From the NCBI GenBank assembly GCA_030533445.1, contig CM060078.1, positions 27,040,091-27,104,090 of the forward strand: 64,000 nucleotides of DNA, written 5' to 3'. The translations under genes were made by a program, and so were the position numbers. Positions 48,336 through 61,505 of this stretch are shown one piece after another. The notes below the pieces were generated by a model. That model was not told the origin of the DNA. It saw only the letters and a program-made list of their open reading frames with translations, and made no database searches. This DNA is from Cyprinodon diabolis (Eukaryota > Chordata > Actinopteri > Cyprinodontiformes > Cyprinodontidae). Position 1 is the stretch's first letter; every line of letters begins with the position of its first letter.

Positions 48336-51300
48336 ATATAATTGAAATTGATTACTCTTGGCCACTACATCAATGATTTAGCATACAGCTCAAAGCTAGA
48401 GGCTAAAGCATAGCAAATCTTCAAGTTTCTTGATGTGCTGGCTCATGTCTTCAGCAGCAAATTTAAGACTAATGGCAGAGGCGTACAGGCATGTTTCCCT
48501 AGTTGACTGGCAACTTGAAAATGGTGTATGTACTCATCCCAACTGAAGTTATTTTATGAATACTTTATACAAGTTAAAATATAGGAAAAATATGTATTTG
48601 CATATGCAAATTTGAGGACTTTAGAAAGTGATAGCCTGTAGTTTATCCAAAAATAATCCAGACAACCTCAACAGCTGTTCAGTGCAGACACCGTCTAGAA
48701 GTCAAGTCGTTATCTAAACCACTTTGGCAGGATACAAATGTATAATTATATGTACATTTCATGTACAATCGAATATGCTTTCTGAGTTGGTATCAAACAT
48801 ACATTCATTATAACCAAATTTTATGCATTTAAAAAAAACTTTTTATTGATCTGAGTTAATAATCTTAGGTATTATGTTTTTGGTAGCTGTTAGTAGAAAA
48901 GCATCTATATTTCCAAAACTGAAAGGTTTAAAAAAATCAGTCTGCATATAGCTGAACGATAAAATGTCTTTCACCGAGGGATATAAGCTGCTAAAATATA
49001 CTCAGATAATAGTTACTTGATACTAAAATAAAATCTATGTAATTTAGATTTACCTGCATAAGAAACATCAAACATAGTGAGTAGTATTCAGAGTGAAAAC
49101 TTTGGATGGAAAAATGCCAAATGGTAATTTTAATACCCTTTCTGAATCTATTTTACTATATAAAATACAATATAGACTTTGTTACTCAACTAATTTCTAC
49201 AGTTTATTGCTCATTGAAGTAAAATATGCTATATTTCTGACAGATACCATTGCTACTAATATGTGGATAGAAAAAAAAAAGCTTGAGCATTTTTGCAGTG
49301 TTTGACTTCTCTCCATTTGATGTGATTTTGCACCTTTACCTTTTGGACAAAGCATCAGTGTTTTATTTCTGGAGCTCATCCCAGGACCTTTAGAGTGAGT
49401 TCAACACAACACTACACTATGAATGCACTTCAATCTGTTGCCCCCATGTGGTGATTTTCAGACCAGCACTCTGTCCACCTCTTTCTATGAATTGCAACAT
49501 GACTACTACAGGCATTTACTTCTTGGACCCTATAGGTATTTGTAGCTTCTAGATGGAGTCTTACTGCAGGTGTTTAGACGTGTGCAGGAGAGCTTTTGCA
49601 CATGTGTAGAAGCCCTGAGAGGGAGTTGCTTGGATGTATGTGACTGCTTAATAAATATCACATTTGCACACACTCGTTTCTCAGTGTGTCTTTTCACATG
49701 TCTTTGTAGATGTGGCTGTGTGTGTGTTTTTTTTACTGTGGCACTTATGCAACCAAAGTAGCCTGAGCACTTTAGCCTTGTCAAAACAGATTGGAGTAAG
49801 ATCCTGAAAGAAGAAAGCAGTTTTATTTTTGTTTTGTTTTTTATTGTTCAACGCAAATCACTTTACAATTAATATGATTGTATTTTTCATTGCAAAGCTT
49901 TACATACACACACAATGTGATTCTGGAACCCTTAAAGTTGGTATTGAATCAAGCAATTACTGTAAGCCTTATGCTTAACAAACGCATGTAAAATTATTCT
50001 ATATAATAAAAAAGAGCCCTCAGATGAATTAAATTATATTGCATCACATAATTTGGGGATGTAAAAAAAAAAATCGAGTTGATGCTGTGATGTAAGGCAC
50101 CTCAGAAGAACTAGAGCAGACGTCATGTGCGTTAAGAAGATCTCCGCCTGGGATTTTATCACCCCTGGGTCACTCCTGCAGCACATGTGAGCCCAAGAGA
50201 CTCAAGGTGAGAGAATGGCTTGGCGTGCTCAGAGGATGAGGATCGGTTTAAAGCACAGTGCTTGACACATGACATGCGGCAGGAACAGAAGGTGGTGTCT
50301 GGGTGCCGTCTGAGGTTTTATTAAAAGCTTCTGTGTGTCTGTGCCAAAAAAATCCAGGAATATCCTGTTTGCTAATATGCTCTCTTGAATTTCCACATGT
50401 GTACCCTTTGACAAAGGATGACCATGTGCCTTCCAGTTGTAACTTTTTTTCTCGTTTTCACCATGTGTTGGAAATATGTTTTTGCGTGGTATTTACACCA
50501 GAAGCATACAGAAAAGTAGAAACAATTTATTTTAATACAAAGATTTATTTTAATATTATATAATAAAGTTATCTCTACACTTCTTCATGTTTATATAGAC
50601 TGTAATACATAAGTATAAAAAAAAAGAGTGAAAAAGATAAATTATTAGCTGTACAAATTTATAGGACTATCAACATCTATACATCTTACCAAAATGTCAG
50701 GAAGCCAAAACGAAGACCACTGGTCACTTCACAGATACTACATTGCTAGTTTGAAGCTCCTTTAACTTATGTTTCAACTTAATCCTTTGGGGCATTGATT
50801 CAGTTAAATTTATTGAAAAGTTGCTGACATTTTGATCACTTTTGATGCAGATCTGCTAGTTTCACATTAATTATAAGACTCTATGTTCATATCCTAAAGA
50901 TGTTCTCTATTGGAATCCTAGATGCTCCCATACATTAAACACAGCAAAAACAATCTAAGAATAAGTAAAAGTCTATTGAAATAAGTATATTAACCCTTAA
51001 TTTGAGTAGGTAAATAAGATGATTTGCCAAAGGAATGTGCATTTTTAATGTTAATTGTCTTATTCTATTGGTCCATACCAAGTGTCTCAATTATCTCTCA
51101 TTCAAGAAAGAAAAATTCACTTATTTTACTTTTTTCTGCATATGCTGCTGTCATACCTAAGGAGTATGTGAAGTAGCAGATGACTCCTTTTGCAAAAAAC
51201 TTATTGCAGTGAAGCCAAATTATTTTTGGGGATCCACAAATTAATTCTGACATCCCCTTTGCTCATAAGTTTAAATTATGCATTCACAAAATGGAAGACC

Positions 51301-51759
51301 TATTGTACAGCAACCCATCTGTTAAATTATTCTGATGTTCAAAACTAAGCTTCGTACCTCATGTTTTCATTTTGTTAGTAAACTTTTGACCCTTTCACAC
51401 AGAATTCTAAAGAATTAATTTGTACTAACACACTTCCTGGAACGTACTAGTTTAGATATATGTAAAACATTAAACCAACGTTTTTAATATAATGCAGGTT
51501 TGTTGTTTTGGAAGCTTTTATCATGTTGCGCTCTGTACTTTAGCTACTTAAAAAACAAACACTTTTTTCCAGTAATACAAAATAAATAAATAAATAAAAT
51601 AAAAATAAAAACATTACCCTTTTATCCAGGAAGGCTAGTGTGGTCTTATTGGTCAATAATGTCAAGGGCAAGAAATCTGTCCTTATTTAGCTATACCTGA
51701 CTGGTGCCTTGGCCAAATTTTTATCACGTTTGAATGTTACCTCAGATGGGTCTCTGCTT
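48336..51759. other. Intergenic, nothing recognised
   Basis: AT-rich sequence. Paired opposing open frames at 49530-49784 and 50229-50563 lack recognisable motifs. Confidence 0.4.
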
Positions 51760-52040
51760 CATATCCTTGCTGGACAAACCTTCCTTACAGTCAATGGTAT
51801 ACTTTCCAATCTGTCTACATGGCTTCCTTATGCAGACATGGAGGCTGGATTTTTTTCCCAGTGCATGCATGGGTTCTTTCCAGGTACTCCAGTTTCTTCA
51901 AACCATCTCCAAACATGAGCATTATGTTGATTGGTCTCTCTAAATTGCTGAAAGTGGTTTCATAATGGTGTGTCCAGTGTGTCTCTAGTTATCTATCATA
52001 GACAGTTGATCTGTCAACGCTGTATTCTGCCTCTGGCTCA
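51760..52040 (-). repeat. Degraded reverse copy of the 12660-13045 repeat
   Basis: The phrases cagtgcatgcatgggttctt, caggtactccagtttcttc and ttgattggtctctctaaatt are the reverse complement of blocks typical of this repeat. The open frames at 51709-51943 fall within it. Confidence 0.5.
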
Positions 52041-52772
52041 ATAATTACAGTAGGCAAAACACCATCTTTACAACACTTGGATAAATGGGTATAGATGATA
52101 CATGAATGTTAATTTTCCTTTAAATGGTTTATAAACAGTGAGCTAAATGTTTTCGTGAGGTGATCAGTATTGAGTATCAACATGTTGTGATGAAAATCAT
52201 CTCTACCAATAGTTAATTCTGCATATGACTCTAATTTGTTGTTCCCTGAAGGAAGAACAATATTCTGTAAGTTTAAAAATGTATTCATTTAACAAACTTT
52301 ATCCTAATAGGTGTATTGAACACTATGCACAACCACGACAGGGGATTACCTTGGTTAAACAATGATGGGGGAGGTAATCAATTACTCAACCAAAATAGGG
52401 GAAATTACCAAACACATTGCATACAGTATGTGTTCAGTGCTATTGAGATTGAGGTCTGGATTGTTATGAAGGGAATTCAATCATCTCCATTCCCCACATG
52501 CTGCCTGATAAACCCTGCTCTTTTAGGGCAAACTTTGACATCTTTGGGGGCAAGGTTTTGCTCCCAATGAAACTCAGTGAAAAGTAACTGTCTGCTTGTC
52601 ATGCCGCTAACTGATAAAATAAAAGAAGAGATGCCAGAAAATTCATTGACATATAACAGTCTGAAGGGGTTAGACAGACATTTTGGAGGTTTAGGGACTT
52701 TGGGAAATGAACCACCGTGAGACATACAGTATTTTCTACAAACTGATTCATGGAGAATTTTTCGAAATATTG
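52041..52772. other. Intergenic, nothing recognised
   Basis: No recognised gene or repeat; the 170-codon minus-strand open frame at 52477-52989 runs from here into the next repeat and has no family resemblance. Confidence 0.4.
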
Positions 52773-53218
52773 TGTCAAGGTTAAGGGGAGGTTTTTGAGG
52801 ACCCACATGCAGAGGTGAGGAGGCAGAGATGAGTCTTGTAGATTTTTTAAACATCCAGAGGCAAACTGGGGCAAAAATACAAAACAAGAAAAATCTCAAG
52901 GGAAAACAAAAATGGGGAGCAAGGAGAAAACGGAGCAACAGAAGAACAACAAGGAAGAAGCAAACAGTGACTGAACATGAGGTGTACAAATGGGAAACTG
53001 AAGAAAGACCAGGCTAATCAGTAGATATGGATCAGGTGTGGATGGAAGAGACCAGGAGGGAGCTAGGGGAAAGGAGACAGGCACAAGGAGGCAACAGAGA
53101 CCAACCAAAGACTGCTTAAACATACATTAAATGGAAAATAAACCAAAGATCAACAAAACAGGATAACTAATAAATAAAAACCAAAAACTCAAAGTCCCAA
53201 ACGGGGAGAACTATAACA
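52773..53218 (-). mobile_element. LTR-like repeat, minus strand (no target duplication found)
   Basis: On the minus strand it begins TGTTATAGTTC and ends ACCTTGACA. It contains acctgatccatatctactga and gcatgtgggtcct, a composition typical of fish LTR-derived repeats. The 5-bp flanks (tattg, cctga) do not match, so the ends or the class may be wrong. Confidence 0.4.
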
Positions 53219-54440
53219 CCTGACTCATCAGACTAATGGTTGCTCCGGAAGCATGGCTTTATCCTGTAAGTTCTTCAGTGGGTTGCCAGTTTCAAGCCCC
53301 TATGTTAGAGTCACCAGACTTGTTGAAGCGCTTTGCAGACCCTTAATCATTTACCAGCATTACTTCTGGAGTGTATTAAGGATACATCTAAAGCACTGCA
53401 ATCATCCATATTTCCAAAAGAAACCCACTGCTGGTAGAAAATACAATAAAAGAATGTCTAATGTTTACCAAAAGCCTTCATAAAGATTAGTCTTGGCAAA
53501 ACGCTCCATGGATATTTAAAAAGTGGGTTTTTCGTTATATATGTGGTAAATTAATGACAATCAAGGGAAAAAAAAACACTGTCCGACCATTGAGTTGGAT
53601 CCTTAAGGTTGGTTTGCATACCTTTTTCCCTTGTTAAATAAAACTAATGGACAACTGTATTTAGTTTTTACTGAGGTTATACATGTGTGAAAAATCTATT
53701 TATTTGATGATATGAGGCAAAAATGCTGAAATACTTTTGATGATACATTTTAAATATATAAAAAACTAAACATTAAACACAAAGTAATTTTACCTGGCAT
53801 TATAACAATGATACTGTTCAAGTTTTAACCAGAGTAAAAGGAAAACACTCTCGAATGCCAGTGTCTGCGATGTGGTCCAATGGAAAGAATTAGAGAGCAA
53901 AATCATCCAAAAAGAAATAATGTTACCCAACAAAACTGACGAAATGTCGAGTTTTTGCTGCTTAGTAAAAGGAAAAAGAATCTGGAACAATTTATGTGTG
54001 TCTTCACATTAAACACTACCAGAAAAAGAGGTAAAAACACAGGAACCTCAAAGAAATAAATATTTGTGGCAGCGCAGAGATGAGGTGACAGAAGCATAAG
54101 CTGTGTCTTAACCAAGAAAACAACAGTTCATTTCCAAAACAAAGTTAAAAGGGTAGTCATTTCAGTATATATATATATTTTTTTTCAAAATATGGGCTTT
54201 GGGCTACAAACTTTCCATCTAACCAAAAGATTCATTCCAACCTATTTAAATGTGAGATGTGAAGGGAACCAACATGCATAGAGCTGGTTTATGTCTGTTC
54301 ATGGGGCAATTCATCTTTTTAGAAATCTGGTTGAGTTTTAAGGCATCTAACTGACAGATGACTGGTTTGAGTAATTAGCCATTTGCAGAAACCATCTGCT
54401 GTAGCTTATGTAAAAATCTAGCCAACAAACTTAACCCTAG
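53219..54440. other. Intergenic, nothing recognised
   Basis: AT-rich; open frames of 60-76 codons without motifs. Confidence 0.45.
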
Positions 54441-55230
54441 ATAATAATAATAATAATGAATTTTATTTATAACGCACTTTACATTTGACATCAAATCTCA
54501 AAGTGCTACAAAGTGCTACATTTAAAAAAGGGAAAATTAAAACAAGTTTAAAAGACCATAACATTAAAAACTGTGTAAAAAGACAATCATTAAAATCAAT
54601 ACATTAAAAGGCATATGTAGCCTATTAAAAAAAATTAAAATCAACAATTGTAGGCATTTCTAAAAGTGAAAGTTTTCAGTCCTTTCTTAAAACAATCCAC
54701 CGTCTGTGGGGCCCTAAGGTGGTCTGGGAGGGCATTCCACAGACGGGGAGCTGCGGCTTCGAAGGCCCTGTTGTCCATTGTTTTTAGCCGTGTCCTGGGT
54801 GGGGCCAGATGGTACTGTTGGCCTGACCGGGATCACACAAGCTTATCCGAGACAATAGAGGTGTTCATTTTTAGAGGCTGCATCCTCCAAGGACCCGTTC
54901 TACCTGACCTGGTCCTTCCAGGTTTGTGAAAATAGGGAGGCCCAAAAAGTTTTGGCTATGGATTCAAACAGGTGCAGCCTTCTCCAGCTTTCACCGCACC
55001 TATGCCCTGTCGCCTAGAAACCATGACAGTCGATACACAAAGCAGGTCAAGAATGGATACTGGACTCCTCGTTACTGTTCTGGGTGATAATTACTTTGTC
55101 GAGGAGCTTCAGCAGCAGTATTGTGGTTGCAGATATCAGATTTATAGTCCCCACATTGCACAGATATTAGAATCTGTGTTTAAATGTAAGCCAAACCCAT
55201 TTTGCACAGGGACAAAGAAAATCTTTCAAT
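54441..55230 (+). repeat. Dispersed fish repeat with AAT microsatellite start (family unassigned)
   Basis: Starts with (aat)n, then attttatttataacgcactt and caaagtgctac, followed by a GC-rich part (ccaccgtctgtggggccct, gggcattccacagacggg). This order is typical of a common fish interspersed repeat. Open frames at 54666-55232 belong to it. Confidence 0.5.
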
Positions 55231-55374
55231 AAACAAAACATTACCTGCCACATATCTGACTCACTAACCATTTAAAACAACTATTTTCATTCATTTCAGA
55301 TGGAACTATTCCCATACTTGTGTTATAATATACTAATTTATAAATAATATTCACCACTGTCAGGCACCATTTAC

Positions 55375-55585
55375 CTTTTTCCTCTGAGCATAGAGCAGCC
55401 GGCATGCAGGGAGTCGCAATGAATCACAGGATACCCAAGGCTATGTAGGATACACCAAACCTGTCCTTCAAAATGGGCAAAACGGAAGGCTGCATTTCTT
55501 GGCCACATAACAAGCGCTATGATGTATTCAGCCTACCAACCTGGCCTTCAGAGGACGCAGCTGCTGAATTCGAATTCAGCAGTTC
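55375..55585. repeat. Degraded miniature element around GAATTC
   Basis: The phrases gcatgcagggagtcgc, gaaggctgcatttcttggcc and cagctgctgaattcgaattc resemble a fish inverted-repeat element whose full copies end in gaattcggacac. Ends not clear. Confidence 0.3.
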
Positions 55586-56784
55586 TGATTATCTTAGCAA
55601 TCGATTCATGTATACATTTTTAAATGAAGGAACATGTAAGAAACAGAATTAAACATTCCCTAAATAGCAAAAATTGGACACAGGAACCACTTATGTTTGG
55701 ACCATATTCACCCCATGACATACTAGCTAGCTCATTCGTAAAAAAAAATCTGTGGACTCATCTCAAATCTAATTAAATACCTGCTGGTCCAAATTTTCTG
55801 ACATTACTTTCCTTAAAATAATTTTACTAACATTTTTACAAACACCATGCAACTGTGTAAGAAAATGCTAGATTTTATTTTCATTTCAACGTCAGCTGTT
55901 TGAAAAGTTTTATTTTTATCTTTCATTTTATTTTTGATATCTTTATTTTCAAGCTCTCTGCACAGTTTGACATCAAATGTTTTTAATCATTTAAGAATTG
56001 CAGGAGGCAGACCATGATGAGCTGAACTAACTTTGTGAGTAAAATGGGTTATTGTTTAGTTCCTAACCACGAAAATTTATTTTCCAAACAAGGCGAAGAA
56101 ACCTGAAAAAGGTGCGCTATTAAAGGTATTAATTAAGTGTATTAATTACAGGGATTTACTGACATAAATAGTATATATAATCTATGTTATCGATTATGAC
56201 CTATAAACTCAAAGACTCAATCTTTATGTTTGTCTTGCCTTAGAAATTGCTATTTATAGGAGTCTGTTCCCATTTGTGGTGGCAGACAACTTTGCGCTTC
56301 GGCAGCACGGAGCTAGTAAGAGAGCTGAGGAGTACAGCAACAGTTTGGGGAGACCTGCCAGTACACAGCTCTAATGGCCCGGAAGAGGCTATGAATGACC
56401 CAGGCTATCTAAAGAGGCAAACTGCGATGGATTCAAGCAGAACAGTGGAAGATCATATTAGTTTACCCAGTGAAAAGAGGTCCAAAGGAAGGGGAAAATA
56501 GATATGGCTTACCGGAGGAGGATAGAGAGACATCACAGGAGCAGCCAGAGAGACAGGGCAGGAAGAGATGACCGCAAGCCAAGGCTAGCATTTATAGGCT
56601 AACTGCTGGACAAATGGACAGAGGGCCAGTGAGGATCACAACAGCATGCAGCTGAAGTAAGTGGAGGAGCATGATGAGGGAAGAACCAACTGGTCCGTGT
56701 CTGTGCTGGAGGTAGGATACTGAAAGGGCAGACACTTTCTAGGGCTAAACTAAAATGGCTTTGTTAAAAGCTTGATGCTGCGAT
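55586..56784. other. Intergenic, no gene recognised
   Basis: The left part is AT-rich. From about 56270 to 56740 it is purine-rich (gagg, caggag blocks), suggesting an old inserted sequence that could not be assigned. Confidence 0.35.
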
Positions 56785-57664
56785 TGTCACGGCTGAGAAG
56801 AGAGGACCCCCGTATTCAAGGAAGACACACAGTGGGATTAATCAAAAAGAATTTATTTTAAAAATCAAATCTGCTGTAGCAGCGGCTAGGGTGTCTAAGG
56901 CAGGAACCTCTGCAGGAGAGAAACACTGGTTAGTGACCATGATGTTCTGATGCACGTGAGTCACTAACTTGGTTTAACAGTTCAGTCCATGCCCAGAGAA
57001 GGAGGTAGGATCCAGCTGGTGGGCAGCCAACAAGAGGCAGCAGCGCAGCCCAGAGTGTTCCAGACGCTGCAGCCCCAGAGGACGGAGAACAAGCAGGAGA
57101 CAAGATCCGAGCAGACAAAATCTAGAGGCTGAAGCGAAAGCCAGGGTTCAGGATGTGCTCAGGATTCAGAACCAGGAGATCAGAAATCCAAACAGATTTT
57201 GAAAGGTAATCCAGGTTTGTGACAAAAAAAACCTCTCCCGGTTCATCAAACATGTAGAATCCAGCAGGAGTCCAAAGAAAGTCCAGGCAAACAGATCAGA
57301 GGGGAACAGGCAGGCTCAGTTGTTGAAAGGCAGAACTGGATTAGGTAATCAGAAACACTAATGTAATGCTGGAACGGTCTCACCACTGACTCAAGAATAA
57401 TCTTGCCTGACAACTGGAAGCAGACTGGAACTGGCAGGCTCAGTGGTTGTGAGGCAGAACAGGAAATCAGAAACACTAAGGTAACACTAGAGACACTCTC
57501 CCCACTGTCACGAGAGATAAATCTGGCTCTGAAAACTGGTAGCAGGCAGCTTAAATAGAGGCAGGAGCAGGTGGATCAGATGAGCAGTATTGAGAAACCG
57601 GGCAGAGTTAGACAAGTGAATGAAATGAGTAATTAAGCCTGTCATCAGTGCCAAGATCATAACA
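56785..57664 (-). mobile_element. Solo-type LTR, minus strand, 880 bp
   Basis: On the minus strand it begins TGTTATGATC and ends CCGTGACA. Flanks are gcgat (56780-56784) and gcaat (57665-57669), a 5-bp duplication with one mismatch. A minus-strand TATA-like ctatttaa (about 57552-57559) and AATAAA (56852-56857) are in LTR order. Inside are two 124-bp tandem units (57303-57426, 57427-57550), clearly diverged. Open frames at 56930-57118 and 57246-57476 are not genes. Confidence 0.6.
57303..57550. repeat. Two 124-bp tandem units inside the LTR
   Basis: Both units start ggaac-xx-ggcaggctcag and share atcagaaacacta in register, with later divergence. Confidence 0.7.
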
Positions 57665-57828
57665 GCAATCTAAAGCAGGTGCCCTTCTTCCTTCTAGTTA
57701 CTATTGAATAAAGGCTGCAACTGCCACAAAAAAAGAAAACATTTGTTTACAATTTATTATATGGTTCTGCCAGAGCCTAACGAGAGCCCCACTGATTCCT
57801 TACTGTTACTTTCACCAAGGAGATTATG

Positions 57829-58072
57829 GTAAATGGTAAAATGGCATGTACTTATATAGCGCCTTTATTCAAGTTAGGAGACTTGACCAAAGCGCTTTAC
57901 ACTACATTCATTCACCCAGTCACACACACACTCACACACTGATGGTGGCAAGCTACATTGTAGCCACAGCTCCCCTGGGGCTCACTGACAGAAGCGGGGC
58001 TGCCGTACACTGGTGCCACCAGGCCCTCTGACCACCATCAGTAGACAATGCAGGTGAAGTGTCTTGCCAAGG
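57829..58072 (+). repeat. Dispersed fish repeat (tatatagcgcc type)
   Basis: The blocks acttatatagcgcc, caaagcgctttacactac, acagctcccctggggctcac, ccaccaggccctctgaccac and aagtgtcttgcc appear in the order of a repeat found very widely in fish. Class not assigned. Confidence 0.6.
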
Positions 58073-58219
58073 AACAATTCATTTAAATTTCATAATGGTC
58101 CAGATCATGTGCGAGTTTTAGCTATAGGTTTAAATCACAATATGGGGAGAAATCTCCTGCTTTAGCGAAGGTCTGCTCTCTCAGAGTTTCTAGCTGTAAA
58201 TGCAGTGATGCAATTATGG

Positions 58220-59120
58220 ATTTTATGTAATTTTTTCTAAAGCCATCTACTTAAAAAAGTCCTATAGAAATAATCACAGATGACAACATCAAATTTCATT
58301 TCCCTGAGTTTCTGCTGAACAAAATCAGATACACAACATGATGCCGCCATCACCTTGTTTGACCGTAGTGATGGTGTGTTTAGCATAACATACTGTATTC
58401 TTTTTCTATCACACATACCACCGTAGACCAAAGTATTATATTTTAGTATGATGCAACCAGAGCATCTTATGGCTATTCTTTCAACAATGGCTTTCTTCTT
58501 AATATCTAAAAGTTGTTCCTTTCAGAAAATGAGTTGTTAATCTCTACAGCTCCTTTAGATTTACCATAGGCCTCTTGGCAGCTTCTTCTATTACTGTTCT
58601 CCCATTGGGCATCAGCTGAGGTGGGCTGCATTGTTTTAGTAGGTTTTCAGCCATGTGATACTATTTCCATGGTCTGTGAGATGCTCAAAGCATGAGATCA
58701 TGTTTTATGACATGACCTTGGGTTAAAGTTCACCCCAAATTTCAACCTGACCGGTATGCTTTGTTCCTTTGGCTTTCTGAAGCTGTTTGCACTCTTAAAA
58801 ATCTGCGCAGAATTCAGATTTTACAGTGAAATCATGCTATCCACTCTTCAAATATTTACATAAAAGGTGACTTCTGAATTCCCTTTCTTTCATATGTTTT
58901 TAAAGGTATCAGAGTAAATGGATTCAAATACAAACTATAGTTTTCCTTTTTTTTTTTTTATAAAATATCTTTGTATAATTTCTCCTCAAGATCAGAGTTA
59001 TCCAATTTCTTTCTTATGTTATCTATTTGATAAAATCAAAACAAAATAGATTGAAGTTTGTGGTTCAAATGTGGAAGGGTTCAAGTAGGATTATTTGTTT
59101 TGCAATTGACTGTATTTTGA
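58220..59120 (-). mobile_element. Degraded Tc1-like transposon, minus strand
   Basis: Reading the minus strand, VKQGDGGIML near 58335-58365 corresponds to the conserved V-K-H-G-G-G-S-I-M block of Tc1-like transposases. Further phrases such as ctttcaacaatggctttctt, taccataggcctcttggcag and gtatcagagtaaatgg follow the usual order of this family to its 5' part. Frameshifts and stops are numerous. Confidence 0.75.
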
Positions 59121-59837
59121 GCAAGAATCAAAGGAATAAATGTTTTTGACAGATGAGGAGAGGGGTTTGAGAATGTCATTTATCAAACAGCACAGAGACC
59201 AATTAGATCCAGGTGTCAGTTCTAATTATAAGCTGATGTTGTGCTAACCAACCACTCACATATTTTTTTTCCCATTCAGCTTATTCTTATTGCTTATTGT
59301 TTTTTTAAATAATTCCTCTTCTTTTCCAAAAACCTTATGCCCAAAAAGGAGATGAAGGGCCTATGGTCAGAAGGCGGAAACATATGGGATCAATTGGATT
59401 TGGTTCAACCTATAGTAAATATTTCTTCTAGTCAAAAACAGAGGAGAAAGGTTTGCCTCACATGTTATACAAGTCTGGTGTAGCTGTTTTTGATTCCTTT
59501 CTTTGTCAGATTTTCCGAAGCCTGGCTTGCAGACTGTGGGTTGTTTTAGTCTTGTTGAAAAACAGCCTCTGGGTTGCAAAACCTGCCAGATATCATTTTC
59601 TTATTTTTCCTTGTCTATATTTTTCCATAAACAGCCCCACAGACTGCAGGCTTTGGTTCTGCTTCCAAACATGATCTACTAACCATTTGTTAAGAGCGCT
59701 CTCCCAGGGATGCTTTACCTGGACATGCAAAATTAGAGGTGAATATAACAATTTTCCAGGACTCATCAAAATGCATTAATTATTTAAGCGCTGGTATTTT
59801 ATGATAATGATCCCCCCTTACATTTCACGCCCTGACT
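59121..59837. other. Upstream of lumican, nothing recognised
   Basis: No recognised repeat or gene between the Tc1-like relic and the pyrimidine tract. Confidence 0.45.
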
Positions 59838-59950
59838 CCCATTACTTGAGCCTCCCATCTTCTCCCTTTCCCTCCCCTTTCTCCCTCTGTCTCTCTATCA
59901 ATACTCAACACTCCTCCCACTCTTTCCTTCTTTCTCTCTGATTTTCTCCA
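59838..59950 (+). promoter_or_regulatory. Pyrimidine-rich putative lumican promoter
   Basis: About 110 bp of nearly pure C/T with short interruptions (ctccctttccctcccctttctc and similar) lies immediately upstream of the candidate first exon. No canonical TATA box is seen. It mirrors the tract upstream of decorin; whether this is shared regulation or coincidence is not shown by the sequence. Confidence 0.35.
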
Positions 59951-60021
59951 GAGACTTTCAGTGTTTGAACACCACATTGTTCTTACCGCTTGGCCCTCCA
60001 CTCAAAAAAAGAGAAGCAAAG
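59950..60021 (+). other. lum: Candidate non-coding lumican exon 1
   Basis: Just after a strong pyrimidine tract the sequence ends in an excellent donor, gcaaag|gtaagc (60021/60022), 1.5 kb upstream of the coding exon's acceptor. Lumican genes have a short untranslated first exon, so this placement fits. The 5' end is not determined. There is no ATG in the exon. Confidence 0.45.
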
Positions 60022-61500
60022 GTAAGCTTGCATGGATTTGAGATTTCCTCAATGAATATTTTTCTTTATTCCTGTTTTCCGGATGGAAGTACTGATGCTG
60101 CAGGGCTTTGGCTGATGCCTAAAACAGAGAAGGGAATAATACATCTGCCTGCCAGAAAAACAACTCTTGAATGTTATGATTTAGATTTTGATGGCTAAAT
60201 ATAAAAAGTAGATTCTTGAAATGTTTTGCATTTCAAACTAAAGGGAGTAATTCCTAATTGCTTGATCCAGAGACTCTGTGAATGTTCAATGGGTCTTTAA
60301 TTAATCAGTGAAGAAAAACATCATCTGCAGGTTTGATTCTGTAAACATATCCCGAAAAAACACTTTTTAACTTTTTTTAATGTTTAAAAAGTAATGTTGA
60401 AAAAAAAAGTTTTGTTATTCATTGTTACTTTGCATTTATTTAAATCATTGTTATTTATTTTAGGATTCAAATGCAGTCATTTGGCTTTTTTTTAATCATT
60501 GATCAAGAACTATGAGGTTCCAACTGCTTTACATTGAGTCATATGACTAAAATACCAAGAACAGTGGGTGTGGCTACTATGTATATTTAGCATGTTTGAC
60601 TTTTTTCACCACTGACAATTGTTGATGTTATTTTATTTCTCCATATGTTAATGTTTGTTGCTTTAACATTTAATGTTAACAAATTAATCATCAAAAGCAG
60701 CTCTAGTACTTATCTTTCCTGCTAAACCTATTGTTTTGTCATAATATTATACGGTTCTAATGATACAACTAAAAAAAGAAATATTTTTTTAATCCTGAAA
60801 TGTTGGCCAGAGAGGTCAGTCCACAGTCTTTTTGTAATAACTGTCCAGTAATAAATCAATACTTGATCAGGGATCCTTTGCATGCATCACAGCCCCAATG
60901 CAGGATGGCATAGAGGGGATCATTCTGTGGTTCTGCTGCATTGTTCCACTGAGTGGGTTTCATCCTTCTTTTGACTTTAGCAATAATGGTTACTAGAAAC
61001 AACTATGTATCATGACTCTGAAAACAGTGACTCTATATGCAGTCACCTTAAACCCTTAAATGAGCTTTAATGTTTTTTTACTATTGAATTTTCCTCTCAA
61101 ACTTACCTTAGAATGCTTGGTTAGGGCACCCTGTAAACAGCCAACCATTGCAGTGATCTTAAGTGTTTAAGGGCCTTAAGTGACTACTAACAGGATCCTC
61201 CCCTAGATTGTGTAGGCAACAGCCTGCCCATTTAATGTTTTCTCAGTGATATTAACTTTTAAAATCATAACATTATAATATATTAAAACACTTGAAAATC
61301 ATAATGGTATAATTAATCTATAAGGAATATTTTCACATTAAGCTGAATTACTATAATAAATAAAAATGTAGGAAAATGTGTCTCATATTTAATTGTGGAT
61401 GAGTATTTTAATGAATGTTTTCTTCAAATGTCTTCTGTCTGGTTCATGTAACCTTAATGTGTTTTTTTGTCAGCTTTTCTTTCTTTTCTCCTATCCACAG
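60022..61500. other. Putative lumican intron 1
   Basis: AT-rich. A segment at about 60800-60965 (gatcagggatcctttgcatg, aatgcaggatggcatagagg) resembles a dispersed fish repeat of unknown class. The open frame 59965-60198 starts with TTG and is not a gene. Confidence 0.4.
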
Positions 61501-61505
61501 AAGCC

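Noticed and set aside
52477..52989. 170-codon minus-strand open frame
   Set aside because: Spans unique DNA and an LTR-like repeat, with no recognisable domain or splice structure.
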